From assembly GCF_001686985.1 (NCBI RefSeq), contig NZ_CP015322.1, forward strand, positions 884,569-948,568: a DNA stretch of 64,000 nt, in the 5' to 3' direction. The DNA comes from Mesorhizobium amorphae CCNWGS0123 (GTDB lineage Bacteria; Pseudomonadota; Alphaproteobacteria; Rhizobiales; Rhizobiaceae). The notes beneath the pieces were generated by a model. That model was not told the DNA's origin. It worked only from the letters and a program-made list of their open reading frames with translations, and did not search any database. This document shows positions 9,159-17,973 of the stretch, one piece after another; the stretch's first letter is position 1; every line of letters begins with the position of its first letter. The translations under genes were made by a program, and so were the position numbers.

Positions 9159-10393
9159 AGATAACCCCCTCAAATCCGTCTGCGCCAATCGGGAATGAAC
9201 CCCGTCTTCGGACGATCGTTCCCGTTCTTGGCATGACGCAAATACTCGCATGGGGGTCCTCCTTCTTTCTGCTGGGCGTACTGGAGCAGCCCATCGCCTG
9301 CGATACGGGGTGGCCGGTGGCCTGGATTGTCGGTGGCCTTTCACTCGGCCTGCTCGTAGCCGGCATCGTCTCGCCGCTTGTCGGCGACAAGATCCAACGG
9401 TTTGGCGGTCGCCTTGTGCTGGCGACGAGCGCCGCCTTTCTTGCTGCCGGGTTAATCGGCTTGGCGCTCTCTCCCAACCTGCTGATCTACATCGTCTCAT
9501 GGCTGGTGCTCGGTGTCGGCATGGGCGCGGGTCTCTACGACCCGGCATTCGCGACGCTCGGCCGCATATACGGCCAGCGTGCGCGAACCGCGATTGCGAC
9601 GCTGACCCTATTCGGGGGCTTTGCCAGCACCATCAGCTGGCCGCTCTCGGCCATGCTCGTCTCCGAGTTCGGTTGGCGCAGCGCATGCCTGATCTATGCG
9701 GGCATGGATCTGTTCGTGCTGCTGCCGATCTATGTCTTTGCGCTACCGAAAGAGCAGAAACGAGAGACACGAGCCGTCGTCGCAAGCGATCGCGGGGACT
9801 TGGGCGAGCGCCCTCTACCGCCAGGATCGAGGCTGCTGTTTATGCTAATGGTGCTCGTCATTACCATCAGCTCGATCAGCTCAACACTGCTTTCCGTCTA
9901 TCTCCTGACAATCCTTCAGGCTCGTGGCATCGGGCTCGCCGCCGCGGTCGCGCTCGGGGCGATTGTCGGGCCATGTCAAGTCGGCGCACGGGCGATCGAC
10001 ATGGCAATCAGTCGCTTCCATCATCCGATCTGGACGAAGATTGCCTCGACCGTATTCGTTGCCGTTGGAGTTGGCCTTCTGTGGGCGAACGCTCCAATCG
10101 TGACTGTAGCACTCGTATTTTACGGGGCGGGAATTGGCTTAGAGTCCATCGCCCGCGGCACGCTGCCGCTCGCCGTCTTTGGTGACGACCTTTACCCATC
10201 GATCATGGGGCGCATCGCCATGCCGAGCCTGATCATGCAGGCCGCATCGCCCTCGCTGGGAGCACAGCTGATCACGAGGCTCGGTACGAACGGTGCGCTC
10301 GCCATGCTGTTTGCGGTGGCGATCATAAATGTGTTGTTGGTTCTGGCTCTTTTCGGCACGCTAGAGAAACCAGGAACTGCGGACCGTGTTTGA
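9155..10393 (+). CDS. MFS transporter
   Basis: A 412-aa integral membrane protein with about 12 hydrophobic segments in two halves and a hydrophilic central loop (residues about 200-225, KEQKRETRAVVASDRGDLGE). The N-terminus is cytoplasmic and short; VLGMTQILAWGSSFFLLGVL is the first membrane segment. It belongs to the major facilitator superfamily. The GTG start at 9155 overlaps the remaining fdxB stop codon, and an in-frame ATG at 9232 would delete half of the first helix. The substrate is unknown. It follows nif debris, but nothing shows that it was part of that operon. Confidence 0.83.
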   Translation: MKITPSNPSAPIGNEPRLRTIVPVLGMTQILAWGSSFFLLGVLEQPIACDTGWPVAWIVGGLSLGLLVAGIVSPLVGDKIQRFGGRLVLATSAAFLAAGLIGLALSPNLLIYIVSWLVLGVGMGAGLYDPAFATLGRIYGQRARTAIATLTLFGGFASTISWPLSAMLVSEFGWRSACLIYAGMDLFVLLPIYVFALPKEQKRETRAVVASDRGDLGERPLPPGSRLLFMLMVLVITISSISSTLLSVYLLTILQARGIGLAAAVALGAIVGPCQVGARAIDMAISRFHHPIWTKIASTVFVAVGVGLLWANAPIVTVALVFYGAGIGLESIARGTLPLAVFGDDLYPSIMGRIAMPSLIMQAASPSLGAQLITRLGTNGALAMLFAVAIINVLLVLALFGTLEKPGTADRV

Positions 10394-10416
10394 GATCAAT
10401 CCCTCGATCCGATCAT

Positions 10417-11150
10417 TCAGGGGGATACCGCCGATTTGGCATTCTGAGGTAGCGTGACTCGGCTGATCGACCCGCTCCATCGAGGATCAGTCCGCCGCGG
10501 CCGGTGGTCAGATTGAGCTTGTGACCGTAATCGACGTCGCGGCTGCCCTTGACGATGATATCGGTATGCGGCTCGAACAGGCTCACCAGCTTCTCGCCGG
10601 CCGGGACCGGCTCGCGTGCTAGGCCCCGCTGTTCGGTCTGGGCGATGATCCGCTCGATCAGCGGCCGGTAGTGGCGGACTTGGGCCTGCCTGTCGCATTG
10701 GAAAATGTTACCGCGCGGGCTCGTTGCCTCACCTAAAATGTTACTCGTGAAGGCGCATGCCGCCATGATGCCTTCACCACCAGGGAGGCATCTTGAAGAC
10801 GAAGATGACACATGCCAAGCGCATGGAACTGGCCAATCCTGTCAGCTGCACAGCCGCCTGCTGGAGATAGCCCAAGGTGGTGCGTGTGATCCTGAGCAGC
10901 TCGCGGTAGTGCTTCACCCGTTTCGGGCGGCCGCGGGTATATTCGATCGCCCGGGACCGCTTCTTCGCCGCGCGGCAGTGATCGTGCCATGGGCCGGCGC
11001 TGCCCAGTGCATCCGCGTGCTGCAACAGCTGCACCATCACCCCGGACAGCGTCCCATAACAGGCTGCTTCTCTATTCGGCGTGTGGAAGTTAAACGCTTT
11101 CGAGCTTTTCCGATTTACCGGCATTTGATGTCTTTCGCGGGCTCTTGCTA
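10417..11150 (-). pseudogene. ISNCY-family transposase, middle part only
   Basis: On the minus strand, about 11150-10775 encodes FNFHTPNREAACYGTLSGVM and a following basic helix set (GRPKRVKHYRELLRITRTTL). About 10715-10440 encodes FEPHTDIIVKGSRDVDYGHK and LNLTTGRGGLILD, part of the DDE core. A gap and frame change lie near 10725-10770, where an IS-terminus-like repeat sits. The N- and C-termini are missing here, but matching termini occur in the opposite orientation at 11790-12210. Confidence 0.7.
10723..10740 (-). repeat. IS terminus-like sequence (GTTGCCTCAC type)
   Basis: The reverse complement reads CATTTTAGGTGAGGCAAC, nearly the same as the right end of the element at 12396-13997 (CATTTTGGTGAGGCAAC). 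No transposase of that type is adjacent, so this is a solo end or insertion scar inside the ISNCY remnant. Confidence 0.55.
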
Positions 11151-11179
11151 CTCTTCGGGATCGGCGCCTTGGGCCCTTC

Positions 11180-11762
11180 GTGCAGAAACGAATAAAGACT
11201 GCCTTCCTTGAAAGGCTGTCCTCGAGACTAGATTCAGCAAAAATCGGCGACCCAATGGACCCACAGGTCAACTTTGGACCTATGGTGAGTGAACGCCAGT
11301 TGGAAATAGTGAAAGCTTATATTGCCAAAGGCCTCGCGGAGGGCGCGCGACTCGTTCACGGAGGACTTCAGCTGGACAGGCCGGGCTTTTATTTGCAACC
11401 CACGGTCTTTGCGGATGTGACAGACGAAATGACGATAGCGCGAGAGGAAATCTTCGGTCCCGTTATGTCCGTGCTGGAGTTCAAAACCGAAGAGGAGGTA
11501 ATCACACGAGCCAATGCGGCCGAGTTCGGCCTGGCGGCAGGGGTATTCACTAGTGACCTTACTCGAGCCCATCGGGTGGCCAAAGAATTCGAAGCAGGAA
11601 CCTGCCACATCAACACCTATAATCTTGCGCCGGTCGAAGCCCCCCTTCGGCGGTTCAAAATTATCGGGGGTCGGTCGAGAAAATTCCGAGCTTGCGTTAC
11701 AACACTATACAGAGATGAAGACGATCTATGTCTCGATGAATGATCTGCGAGCTCCATACTAG
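11180..11762 (+). pseudogene. betB: Betaine aldehyde dehydrogenase, C-terminal remnant
   Basis: Encodes the last part of an NAD(P)-dependent aldehyde dehydrogenase: MVSERQLEIVKAYIAKGLAE, then FYLQPTVFADV, MTIAREEIFGPVMSVLEF and GTCHINTYNLAPVEAP. The frame shifts near 11645, and GRENSELALQHYTEMKTIYV plus the true C-terminus follow in another frame. The NLAPVEAP/GRENSELALQHYTEMK signature is typical of BetB, which oxidises betaine aldehyde to glycine betaine. The catalytic Cys and Glu lie in the missing N-terminal part. The 5' break abuts the ISNCY remnant. Confidence 0.75.
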
Positions 11763-11789
11763 ACATAAATAAGAAATTGATATGATCTC

Positions 11790-12210
11790 AATTGGCCGCC
11801 GAGATCGGCCGTGAGCTCAGCGCGATGTCGCAGTGGCTGGACGAGCATCGCGATCTGTTGAACCTGGTAACGCGGGACCTGCGCCGGCATGGGGTCAAGG
11901 GGACCGGCCGCGAGGGCCTGCCGGGGGAAGCGGTGCTGCGATGCGCGCTGCTCAAGCAGCACCGCCAGTTGAGTTATCAGGAGCCACAAGAAGAGCGGCC
12001 TCAAGGTCGAAGACATGGTCAAAAGCAAGTGGGTCTGTCGCAAGCTGCGCAACTTCCGCGCCGGCATCGAGGCCGGCATCTCCTGCCTCAAACGTGCCTA
12101 CGGCTTCGGGCGCTGCACCTGGCGCGGGCTCGACCACTTCAAGACCTATGTCTGGTCCTCTGTGGTGGCTTACAATCTCGCACTCTTCACCCGCCTCAAA
12201 CCGGTCTGAC
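11790..12210 (+). pseudogene. ISNCY-family transposase, N- and C-termini with middle deleted
   Basis: The N-terminal sequence LAAEIGRELSAMSQWLDEHR to QHRQLSYQE is directly followed by the C-terminal part VKSKWVCRKLRNFRAGIEAG, then GLDHFKTYVWSSVVAYNLAL. The central DDE region is missing. The missing middle is of the kind found inverted at 10417-11150, so the two pieces may come from one copy split by rearrangement. Confidence 0.7.
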
Positions 12211-12399
12211 GCCACTCATCGGGTCGCGCTCAGTGGCACGCCGGCGGGCGCTGGCCGATACCCTATGCTGGCATGGCCGCTGCAAATGCTCTCGCTCGCG
12301 GTCTGCACGCCTCGTGCCACCACGCGCTGCTGCGGCGCGGCAATGAACGTGAGAGCGCGCATTGCATCGCCTGAACTGCTCCCGGATGTTGGGCCGTTG

Positions 12400-12451
12400 C
12401 CTCATCTGATTTGCTCCCCGCAGTTTTGGGGCGGGAGCAAATCAGATGAGG
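12400..12451. repeat. Perfect 19-bp inverted repeat at IS left end
   Basis: CCTCATCTGATTTGCTCCC (12400-12418) is exactly repeated in reverse complement at 12433-12451 with a 14-nt loop. It covers the upstream in-frame ATG (12446). It could form a hairpin that hides a start codon, limiting impinging transcription, or be the junction of two inverted IS ends. Confidence 0.7.
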
Positions 12452-12460
12452 CGGATAAGC

Positions 12461-13960
12461 ATGGCGACGCGGGATGAGCTGGTGAAGGTGGTAGCGGCGC
12501 GCTACGCCCGAGGCGATCGGGCAGAGAAGTCGCGCATTCTCGATGAATTCGCGGCGGTAAGCGGCTTTCACCGCAAGCATGCCATGCGGTTGCTGCGGAA
12601 TGGACCACCGGCGGAGCGTTCGGGCCCGCGACCGGAGCGCCGGCTTTATGACGACGCGGTGCGCGAAGCGCTGATCGTGCTCTGGGAAGCTTCGGACCGC
12701 ATCTGCGGCAAGCGTCTAAAGATGCTGATACCGATTTTGGTGGAGGCGATGGAGCGTCACGGGCATCTGCATCTAACCGCCGAGATCCGCACACGGTTAT
12801 TGGCGATGAGCGCGGCGACGATCGACCGCGCCCTTCGCGAGGTTCGAGACATCGCTGGTGGGCCGAGACGCCGTCGCAGTACAGCGTCCACCGCGCTGCG
12901 GCGCAGCATTCCGATCCTAACCTTCTCCGATTGGCAGGATCCTCCGCCTGGATTCGTCGAGGCCGACCTGGTGGCGCACAGCGGACCGACGACGCGGGGA
13001 AGCTTCATACAGACGCTTTGTCTTACCGACGTCGCGAGCGGATGGACGGAATGCGCGCCCTTGCTGGTGCGTGAACAGAAGCTGTTGAGCGAGGTGCTGA
13101 CGGTATTGCGGCGGCTCCTGCCATTTCAGCTTCTCGGATTCGACACGGACAATGACAGCGTGTTCCTGAACGAGACGATACGCGACTACTGTCTGGATGC
13201 CGGCATCGAGTTCACCCGCTGCCGTCCTTACCGCAAAAATGACCAGGCCTTCGTCGAACAGAAGAACGGCGCCGTGGTGCGACGCATTGTCGGGTATCGC
13301 CGGCTCGAGGGGCTCGAAGCCGCTGCTGCCCTTGCACAGCTCTATTCGACGGTTCGGCTGTTCGTGAACTTCTTCCAACCCTCCTTCAAGCTGGCCGGAA
13401 AGGAACGGGACGGCGCCCGCGTGCGCAAGCGCTATCACCCTGCGGCAACACCTTGCCAGCGACTGCTGGCAGATCCACGCACGCCTGAACCGGTTCGTGC
13501 CAAGCTTGCGCAAACACAGTCGAGGCTGGACCCGGTAAAGCTGCTGCAGGAGATGCGATCGGCGCAGCAGCGCCTGGTCAACATTGCCGATGAATCCTGC
13601 ACGCCGGCGCTGGTGAGCGATCCGGCGCTGGACCAATTCCTGTCCGGTCTGCGAACGGCTTGGAAGGAGGGGGGAGTCCGCCCAACCGCACGAGCCAAGC
13701 CGAGGCAAAAGCGAGGGCGTCGCCGACCGGATCCGCTCGTGAAGGTCACAGGCCAGTTGCGCGCGTGGTTCGACGAAGAGCCTTGGCGGACGAGCCGCGA
13801 ATTACTGGTGCGTCTGCAGGCGGAGCAGCCGGGACAATATCCTGATCCGCTTCTGCGCACGCTGCAGCGGCGCTTGAAGATCTGGCGGAAGGAAAAGGCA
13901 CACGCGATGGTGTTCGGCCCAATGCACGTCGAGTCGGCAATCGAGCTAATCGCGCATTGA
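12461..13960 (+). CDS. Integrase-core (DDE) transposase, IS481/ISNCY-like
   Basis: A protein of about 499 aa. The N-terminal HTH region (ARYARGDRAEKSRILDEFAA, then HRKHAMRLL) is followed by a second DNA-binding helix set (SAATIDRALREV) and an rve-type catalytic core. FVEADLVAHSG gives the first Asp, LLGFDTDNDSVFLN the second, and KNDQAFVEQKNGAVV the Glu. A C-terminal basic tail follows. The ATG at 12461 is preferred over that at 12446 because the latter lies in the terminal hairpin. The gene is full length, so this copy may be active. A decayed relative occurs at 19150-19380. Confidence 0.85.
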   Translation: MATRDELVKVVAARYARGDRAEKSRILDEFAAVSGFHRKHAMRLLRNGPPAERSGPRPERRLYDDAVREALIVLWEASDRICGKRLKMLIPILVEAMERHGHLHLTAEIRTRLLAMSAATIDRALREVRDIAGGPRRRRSTASTALRRSIPILTFSDWQDPPPGFVEADLVAHSGPTTRGSFIQTLCLTDVASGWTECAPLLVREQKLLSEVLTVLRRLLPFQLLGFDTDNDSVFLNETIRDYCLDAGIEFTRCRPYRKNDQAFVEQKNGAVVRRIVGYRRLEGLEAAAALAQLYSTVRLFVNFFQPSFKLAGKERDGARVRKRYHPAATPCQRLLADPRTPEPVRAKLAQTQSRLDPVKLLQEMRSAQQRLVNIADESCTPALVSDPALDQFLSGLRTAWKEGGVRPTARAKPRQKRGRRRPDPLVKVTGQLRAWFDEEPWRTSRELLVRLQAEQPGQYPDPLLRTLQRRLKIWRKEKAHAMVFGPMHVESAIELIAH

Positions 13961-14015
13961 TCGAATCCCAGCCCAGGGGACATTTTGGTGAGGCAACGGA
14001 AAGATCGTTCGGGAG

Positions 14016-14105
14016 CATTCCAGGGTGAGGCAATACGGCTTCTCTCCCAGATTGCCGCGCTATACGCTGCCAAGCACCACCGGTTGCGCGGCCAAAACGA
14101 CCCTT
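14016..14105 (+). pseudogene. IS terminus-like repeat plus IS66 TnpC scrap
   Basis: CATTCCAGGGTGAGGCAATACG (14016-14037) resembles the IS terminus at 13981-13997 and recurs almost identically at 32986-33006. It is followed by a frame reading LLSQIAALYAAKHHRLRGQ, similar to the IAALYAIEAEIRG stretch of IS66 TnpC transposases. Both sites share this repeat/IS66 arrangement. Confidence 0.5.
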
Positions 14106-14167
14106 GAAACCTCAGAAAAACCGGCCTTGGCGAGTAGCGGAGACGCTTGCGCGCCTCCGCTCTCTCA

Positions 14168-14201
14168 GAACCGTGCGTGAACCTCTCAGCTCACACGGCT
14201 C
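14168..14201 (-). ncRNA. Group II intron domain V hairpin
   Basis: A 34-nt hairpin on the minus strand: GAGCCGTGTGAGCTG pairs back to CACGCACGGTTC, the canonical GAGCCGU...ACGGUUC form of catalytic domain V. It supplies the metal-binding catalytic triad region of the ribozyme. Confidence 0.8.
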
Positions 14202-14204
14202 CCA

Positions 14205-15525
14205 TCAGGAAAACGTGCCGATCAGACCGAGTTGCCAGTGCACGAAGAGATCGGTGCGCTGCTTGACGATCCGTTGTAAGAACCGACTTGCCCGAGCCTT
14301 ACCCCTGCCAAAGCGCTTGAACTTCCGCCTTGCCCACGCAAGCACCGTCTGATTGACGTAGCGAAGTATGGGCTGCAGCCCCGTTGGCGCGTACCGTCCA
14401 TAATAGCTGATCCACCCCCTGAGGAGCGGATTGACCAGCCGGGCGATGTCGTCCAGCGAGAGCTGCGTCTGTCGGCGGATGTGCAAGTCCCTGATCTTTT
14501 CCCGCATCGCTCTCAGCGCCGAGGAACTGACCGCTGGTGTGAAGCCGCAAAACAGTCGCCCGCTTTGCGTTCCCCATACCGCGCGCGGTCGGAAACAATA
14601 TCCGAGGAAGTCGAACGTCACGTTCGGATGTTGCCCTCTGCGTTTGGAGTCTCTGCAGTAGACGATCTTGGTCTTCGTCGGGTGCAGTTCCAGTTGGCAT
14701 TCCGCCAACCTCGCCTGAAGCACAGCCTTGACGGCTTCTGCTTCCTGCTCGGTCCGGCAGTGCACCAGCCCATCATCCGCATACCGACACCATGGGAGGT
14801 CGGGATGTGTCCGTTTCATCCACAGATCAAACGCATAGTGCAGAAAAAGATTTGAAAGAAATCGGCGAAACCACGCCCCCTTGCGGAGTTCCGCAGTTCC
14901 GTTCAATCCTCTGTCCATCCTTTTCCATGGGCGCTGTCAGCCATCTCTCGATGTATAGTAATGCCTACTTGCTCTTTACGTGCCTGCGAACTGCCGTGAG
15001 CAGAAGCTCGTGCGAGATGTTGTCAAACAGACCTTTGATGTCAAACTCCAGAACCCAATCATATTTCCAGCACCGCTGACGCGTGACCCCTACGGCATCG
15101 AGTGCCGATTTTCCCGGCCTGTAACCGTAGGAATCTTTCAGGAAGATCTGATCGAGCTCCGGCTCGATGAGCTGCTTGACCACCATCTGCGCGATCCTGT
15201 CGCTCACGGTGGGCACACCCAAAATCCGCTGGCCCCCAGTCTTTTTGGGAATGGGGACGGCACGGACCGGTGGCGGAAAGTAGCTTCCCAAGCTCATCCT
15301 GTTCCAGATCCTGTAGAGATTCCTCCCCAGGTTGGCTTCGAATGCCTCGATCGTCTGCCCGTCCACGCCAGCCGCACCACCATTGGATTTGACCGCTTTG
15401 TAGGCTTCGTACACCAGCCGCTTATCGATCATAAACGGCTTGTCTGTCGCATCTGTCGTTGTCATCCTGTTGCCAGTTGCTTCAAAATACGACCACCTGA
15501 TCCGCCCCCTTCGCTCCAGCCCCAT
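14205..15525 (-). pseudogene. ltrA: Group II intron-encoded reverse transcriptase/maturase, two lesions
   Basis: The N-terminal RT part (15525 to 14965) reads through GGAAGVDGQTIEAFE, PIPKKTGGQRILGVPTVSDR and DSYGYRPGKSA, ending FDIKGLFDNISHELL...HVKSK followed by a TAG at 14967-14965. In the same frame the protein then continues LLYIERWLTAPMEKDG and CGTPQGGVVSPI, so the TAG is an in-frame nonsense codon. A second lesion, a 1-nt indel near 14860-14875, moves the rest into another frame, which carries the active-site YADDG motif and the maturase X domain (LNPLLRGWISYYGRY type). The ATG at 15525 may be preceded by a better start at about 15474 (MTTTDATDK). Splicing and retromobility should both be lost. 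Confidence 0.82.
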
Positions 15526-16205
15526 TACAGGACCTTCGTCACTACTACGGGTCGATCCGCCCCAACTTCCTGCATCGGTACTCTCGCCTCACGGTGGTGT
15601 GCCGCTTGTGCTTCTCCCTTGGCATCAGAAAGTTGGTTCCTGCAGTTCCGCGCAAAAGCCTGCATCCGGCTCATGCCCCCTATACGCCGTCCACTGTCCG
15701 CCCAGTCATCAGGCTCCCGACGGACTTGTCCCGAGAGATCCATACGCCCTCGGTTTTAGTGGTATCAAAGAGTACTAACGACGCGTCATCGAAGGGTTTG
15801 CTTGCGCTCATCTTCCGGATGCCTACCTGCCCCAGATCATGTCCGCGGCTTTTGACCCAACGCTAACCACCATGGCTCTTCTACCACAGCAGCTTGGGCT
15901 GGTTTGAGACCCGCTCCTGAAAGCCGATCCCGAGGGGCCCACCCTCATCTTTCACGCAGCTTCTCAGCATGTTGTCAGTTCACCATCGAACCTCCTTCTG
16001 CTTGCTGCAGCACACTATGGACGGAAACTAGACTATAGACTAGGGCTTTTGTCCGGACTTCTCGCCCAACGGCCCCACCGTTTCGTGGCTGACCTCCCGC
16101 GCTGACCACCTCCCGAGTACCCGGGCTTCTTCATACTCCTCATGCGGTGACCGGATCCCACCTCGTCAACGTGAACGATACCGCGCATCTCCATCCACAA
16201 CCTCT

Positions 16206-16241
16206 TGTCCGAAGCTGGACAAGAATGTCGGAAACCCGACG
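16206..16241 (+). promoter_or_regulatory. Tandem NifA upstream activator sites
   Basis: TGTCCGAAGCTGGACA (16206-16221) is a perfect palindromic TGT-N10-ACA site. TGTCGGAAACCCGACG (16226-16241) matches except for the final A. The centres are 20 nt apart, two helical turns. The second site has the same 15-nt core as the site at 22192-22207 before the 2OG oxygenase. They lie about 80-105 nt upstream of a perfect sigma-54 promoter. Confidence 0.72.
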
Positions 16242-16306
16242 AAACGGTCGGTCGGGCCGACCTGTCGGTATTGGACGAGTGGCGTAACTCACAAAGGAGC
16301 GCCAAC

Positions 16307-16322
16307 AGGCACGCAACTTGCA
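16307..16322 (+). promoter_or_regulatory. Sigma-54 promoter, orphan
   Basis: AGGCACGCAACTTGCA has GG at 16308-16309 and GC at 16320-16321 with the required 10-nt gap, and good flanking CACG and TTGC. Transcription would start near 16332 on the plus strand. No convincing gene follows: the only downstream frame (from 16359) is about 50 codons without family signature, then IS3 debris. The original target gene has probably been lost. Confidence 0.68.
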
Positions 16323-16559
16323 TGGGTCACGGCGGACGGCCGCAGTTGCCGCAGTGCATGATAAATATCGGTCTTCGTCATTCGGCCGCTGTTCTGGCTC
16401 TGATCGGCAAATTCCAGACCCTCTGTAACGTTGGATCTGGTCAAACAGGTACCTCCGAAATAAAAGCGCGAATTAGGTCGGAGTTCGTAACACCGAAGCG
16501 CTGCCGAGCGTGACGCACTCGGTTTTCAACAGGCCATCAACATGATGCATGAGCTGGTG

Positions 16560-16629
16560 CGGCTGGCGCAGCCCCTCATGCTCGCGCAGATCCGCGATGA
16601 TCCTCTTCCGTAAACCGCTTTCTCTTCAT
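16560..16629 (-). pseudogene. IS3-family OrfA N-terminal scrap
   Basis: The minus-strand ATG at 16629 opens MKRKRFTEE, the usual start of IS3/IS407-type OrfA proteins. One base is missing after this, and the frame that would continue as IIADLREHEG lies +1. Only about 25 codons remain. Confidence 0.45.
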
Positions 16630-16682
16630 CAGTCCGTCCTTCAATCGAGGTCGAACACTCAATTTGGTTTCAGTCGAAGAAA

Positions 16683-17468
16683 CTACCCATGGCAGGTTAT
16701 GGCCTTACGCTCGTCATCCCGAATGGAAAGACCATCGGCAACGAGATCCGCCGAATCCTCGCCGACGCCGCCTAGCTCAGCTATTACGCGTCGCAGAGTC
16801 ACAACTTGGGCAAGTATCGTGAGGCTCCCGTAATCGACGTGCGCGCCAATGCCAATGACGTTCTCCTCCACCCGTCCCGACTGCGTCGGGTAGCGAAGCA
16901 ACCGTTGATAGGTGATCGGATCCGTTACCCTGGAGTCAAAAAAATCCCTGGACAGGTCGAGGCTCAGCGCGACTCCTCTTAAAAGTTTTGTCGCGAGGTC
17001 CTTCATCGCCTGGTGATAGCCAAATACGGTCTCACGAAACCCGGGCAGCGCCGACGGCCACTGGTTCGGACCGAAAAAGGGACGCTCAAGAGTAGGCCGT
17101 TCGGGGCCGATGTCAAAACACTCTTTCAAATCTTTTGTGTTCGTTGGATCTGTGTTTTCACCAAAGATCTCTACGTAACCCCGCAATGCAACTCCCGAAT
17201 TGGCCATATGAAGTTTCAACTTCTCTTCAAGCGGCTGGTCAAAGAACGCACGGGCTTGGGCGAACGTATCGTCCACCAATTGTGCCGGCACGCTGTGGTT
17301 CTTCACGTACATAAAGCCAACGTTCTCGAATGCCCAGCGGATGTCCTTTGCCACGCCCGAAGCGCCGCTGTCATCCAGAAGCGGCCCTACATCGACAATG
17401 GGTATTTTGTCGAAGGATTGGCGTTGCGCGCGAAGCCTATCGTCGAGATCGGATTTGGTCATGGACAT
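16683..17468 (-). pseudogene. 2-oxoglutarate/Fe(II) oxygenase, truncated inverted copy
   Basis: Nearly identical at the protein level to residues of the intact copy at 22333-23346 from RLRAQRQSFDKIPIVDVGPL through HVDYGSLTILAQ. The match stops at about 16806, after which an unrelated 40-residue tail runs to the stop at 16683. The first iron ligands (HVD) remain, but the second His and the Arg-x-Ser that binds 2-oxoglutarate are gone, so the protein would be inactive. The ATG at 17468 (MSMTKSDLDD) follows a good sigma-54 promoter. The N-terminal dozen residues differ from those of the intact copy, so the duplicated segment begins inside the gene or the two copies diverged there. Confidence 0.85.
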
Positions 17469-17508
17469 TTTTCCATTATTTTTTAGGAAGTTACGAGCAT
17501 TGTCTACA

Positions 17509-17526
17509 CGGCAAAAGTCGTGCCAG
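17509..17526 (-). promoter_or_regulatory. Sigma-54 promoter of truncated oxygenase copy
   Basis: On the minus strand CTGGCACGACTTTTGCCG has GG and GC at the fixed 10-nt gap (17524-17523 and 17512-17511) and the full TGGCACG -24 consensus. It would start transcripts near 17499, about 30 nt before the ATG at 17468. I found no perfect TGT-N10-ACA site in the 250 nt upstream. Confidence 0.75.
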
Positions 17527-17973
17527 GTCAAAAATCTATTTTGTTTGAATGGCTTGCCAGTACGTGCCCCCGTTCCTGCCAGCATTACGGCGAAATTTTG
17601 TAACGATTCCAGCCTACTCCGAGTTTGCGACAAAACCCGGAGGAACCCTTCGATCCATCCCTGGGACAACGCCGCCCGACACCTACAGCGCGTTCGCTAG
17701 TCGCGTCTGCGACACGGTAATGGTCGGCCGGATTCTTAGCATGCCAGTTAGTCATTGAAAGACATGCAGAAAATCAATTCTGCGTCTCTTTCCCGTGCTA
17801 CTGGCACGAATGTTGAAGCTCCCCATTCGGTAGGCAGCAGCTGCCGACCGAAATTCATGTTGCGGCTAACTGCGATAATTTCGCTCTCCGCGGCTGTCGA
17901 CCTCGGACAGAGGTGGTCGGCTGCGATCTCAAAGGCAAGGGCAGGGAGCAGGACAATAGTGAGGGCAAGTGCA

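Larger units (their letters stand above)
12396..13997 (+). mobile_element. Intact-looking IS with integrase-core transposase (1602 bp)
   Basis: Bounded by inverted ends: GTTGCCTCATCTGA at 12396 and CATTTTGGTGAGGCAAC ending at 13997 share GTTGCCTCA as the outermost bases. One full-length transposase gene fills it. No clear target duplication is visible; the left flank is GGGCC and the right flank GGAAA. A 19-bp perfect palindrome sits just inside the left end. Confidence 0.65.
14125..16015 (-). mobile_element. Group II intron (retroelement)
   Basis: Minus-strand element of about 1.9 kb. The proposed 5' end is the GTGTG at 16015-16011, fitting the GUGYG start of group II introns. The reverse-transcriptase gene is in domain IV (15525-14205), followed by a domain V hairpin (14201-14168) and a domain VI-like hairpin (about 14165-14125; AGCGGAG pairs with CTCCGCT). 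The exact 3' end is uncertain by about 20 nt. The intron has landed in IS66-like debris. Confidence 0.75.

Noticed and set aside
16226..16241. Second NifA site at the orphan promoter as an independent perfect site
   Set aside because: It ends ACG instead of ACA, so it is reported only as a near-match companion of the perfect site at 16206.
17755..17973. N-terminal extension of the methyltransferase
   Set aside because: The frame is open but lacks protein-like character and a ribosome site; the start at 17974 fits better.
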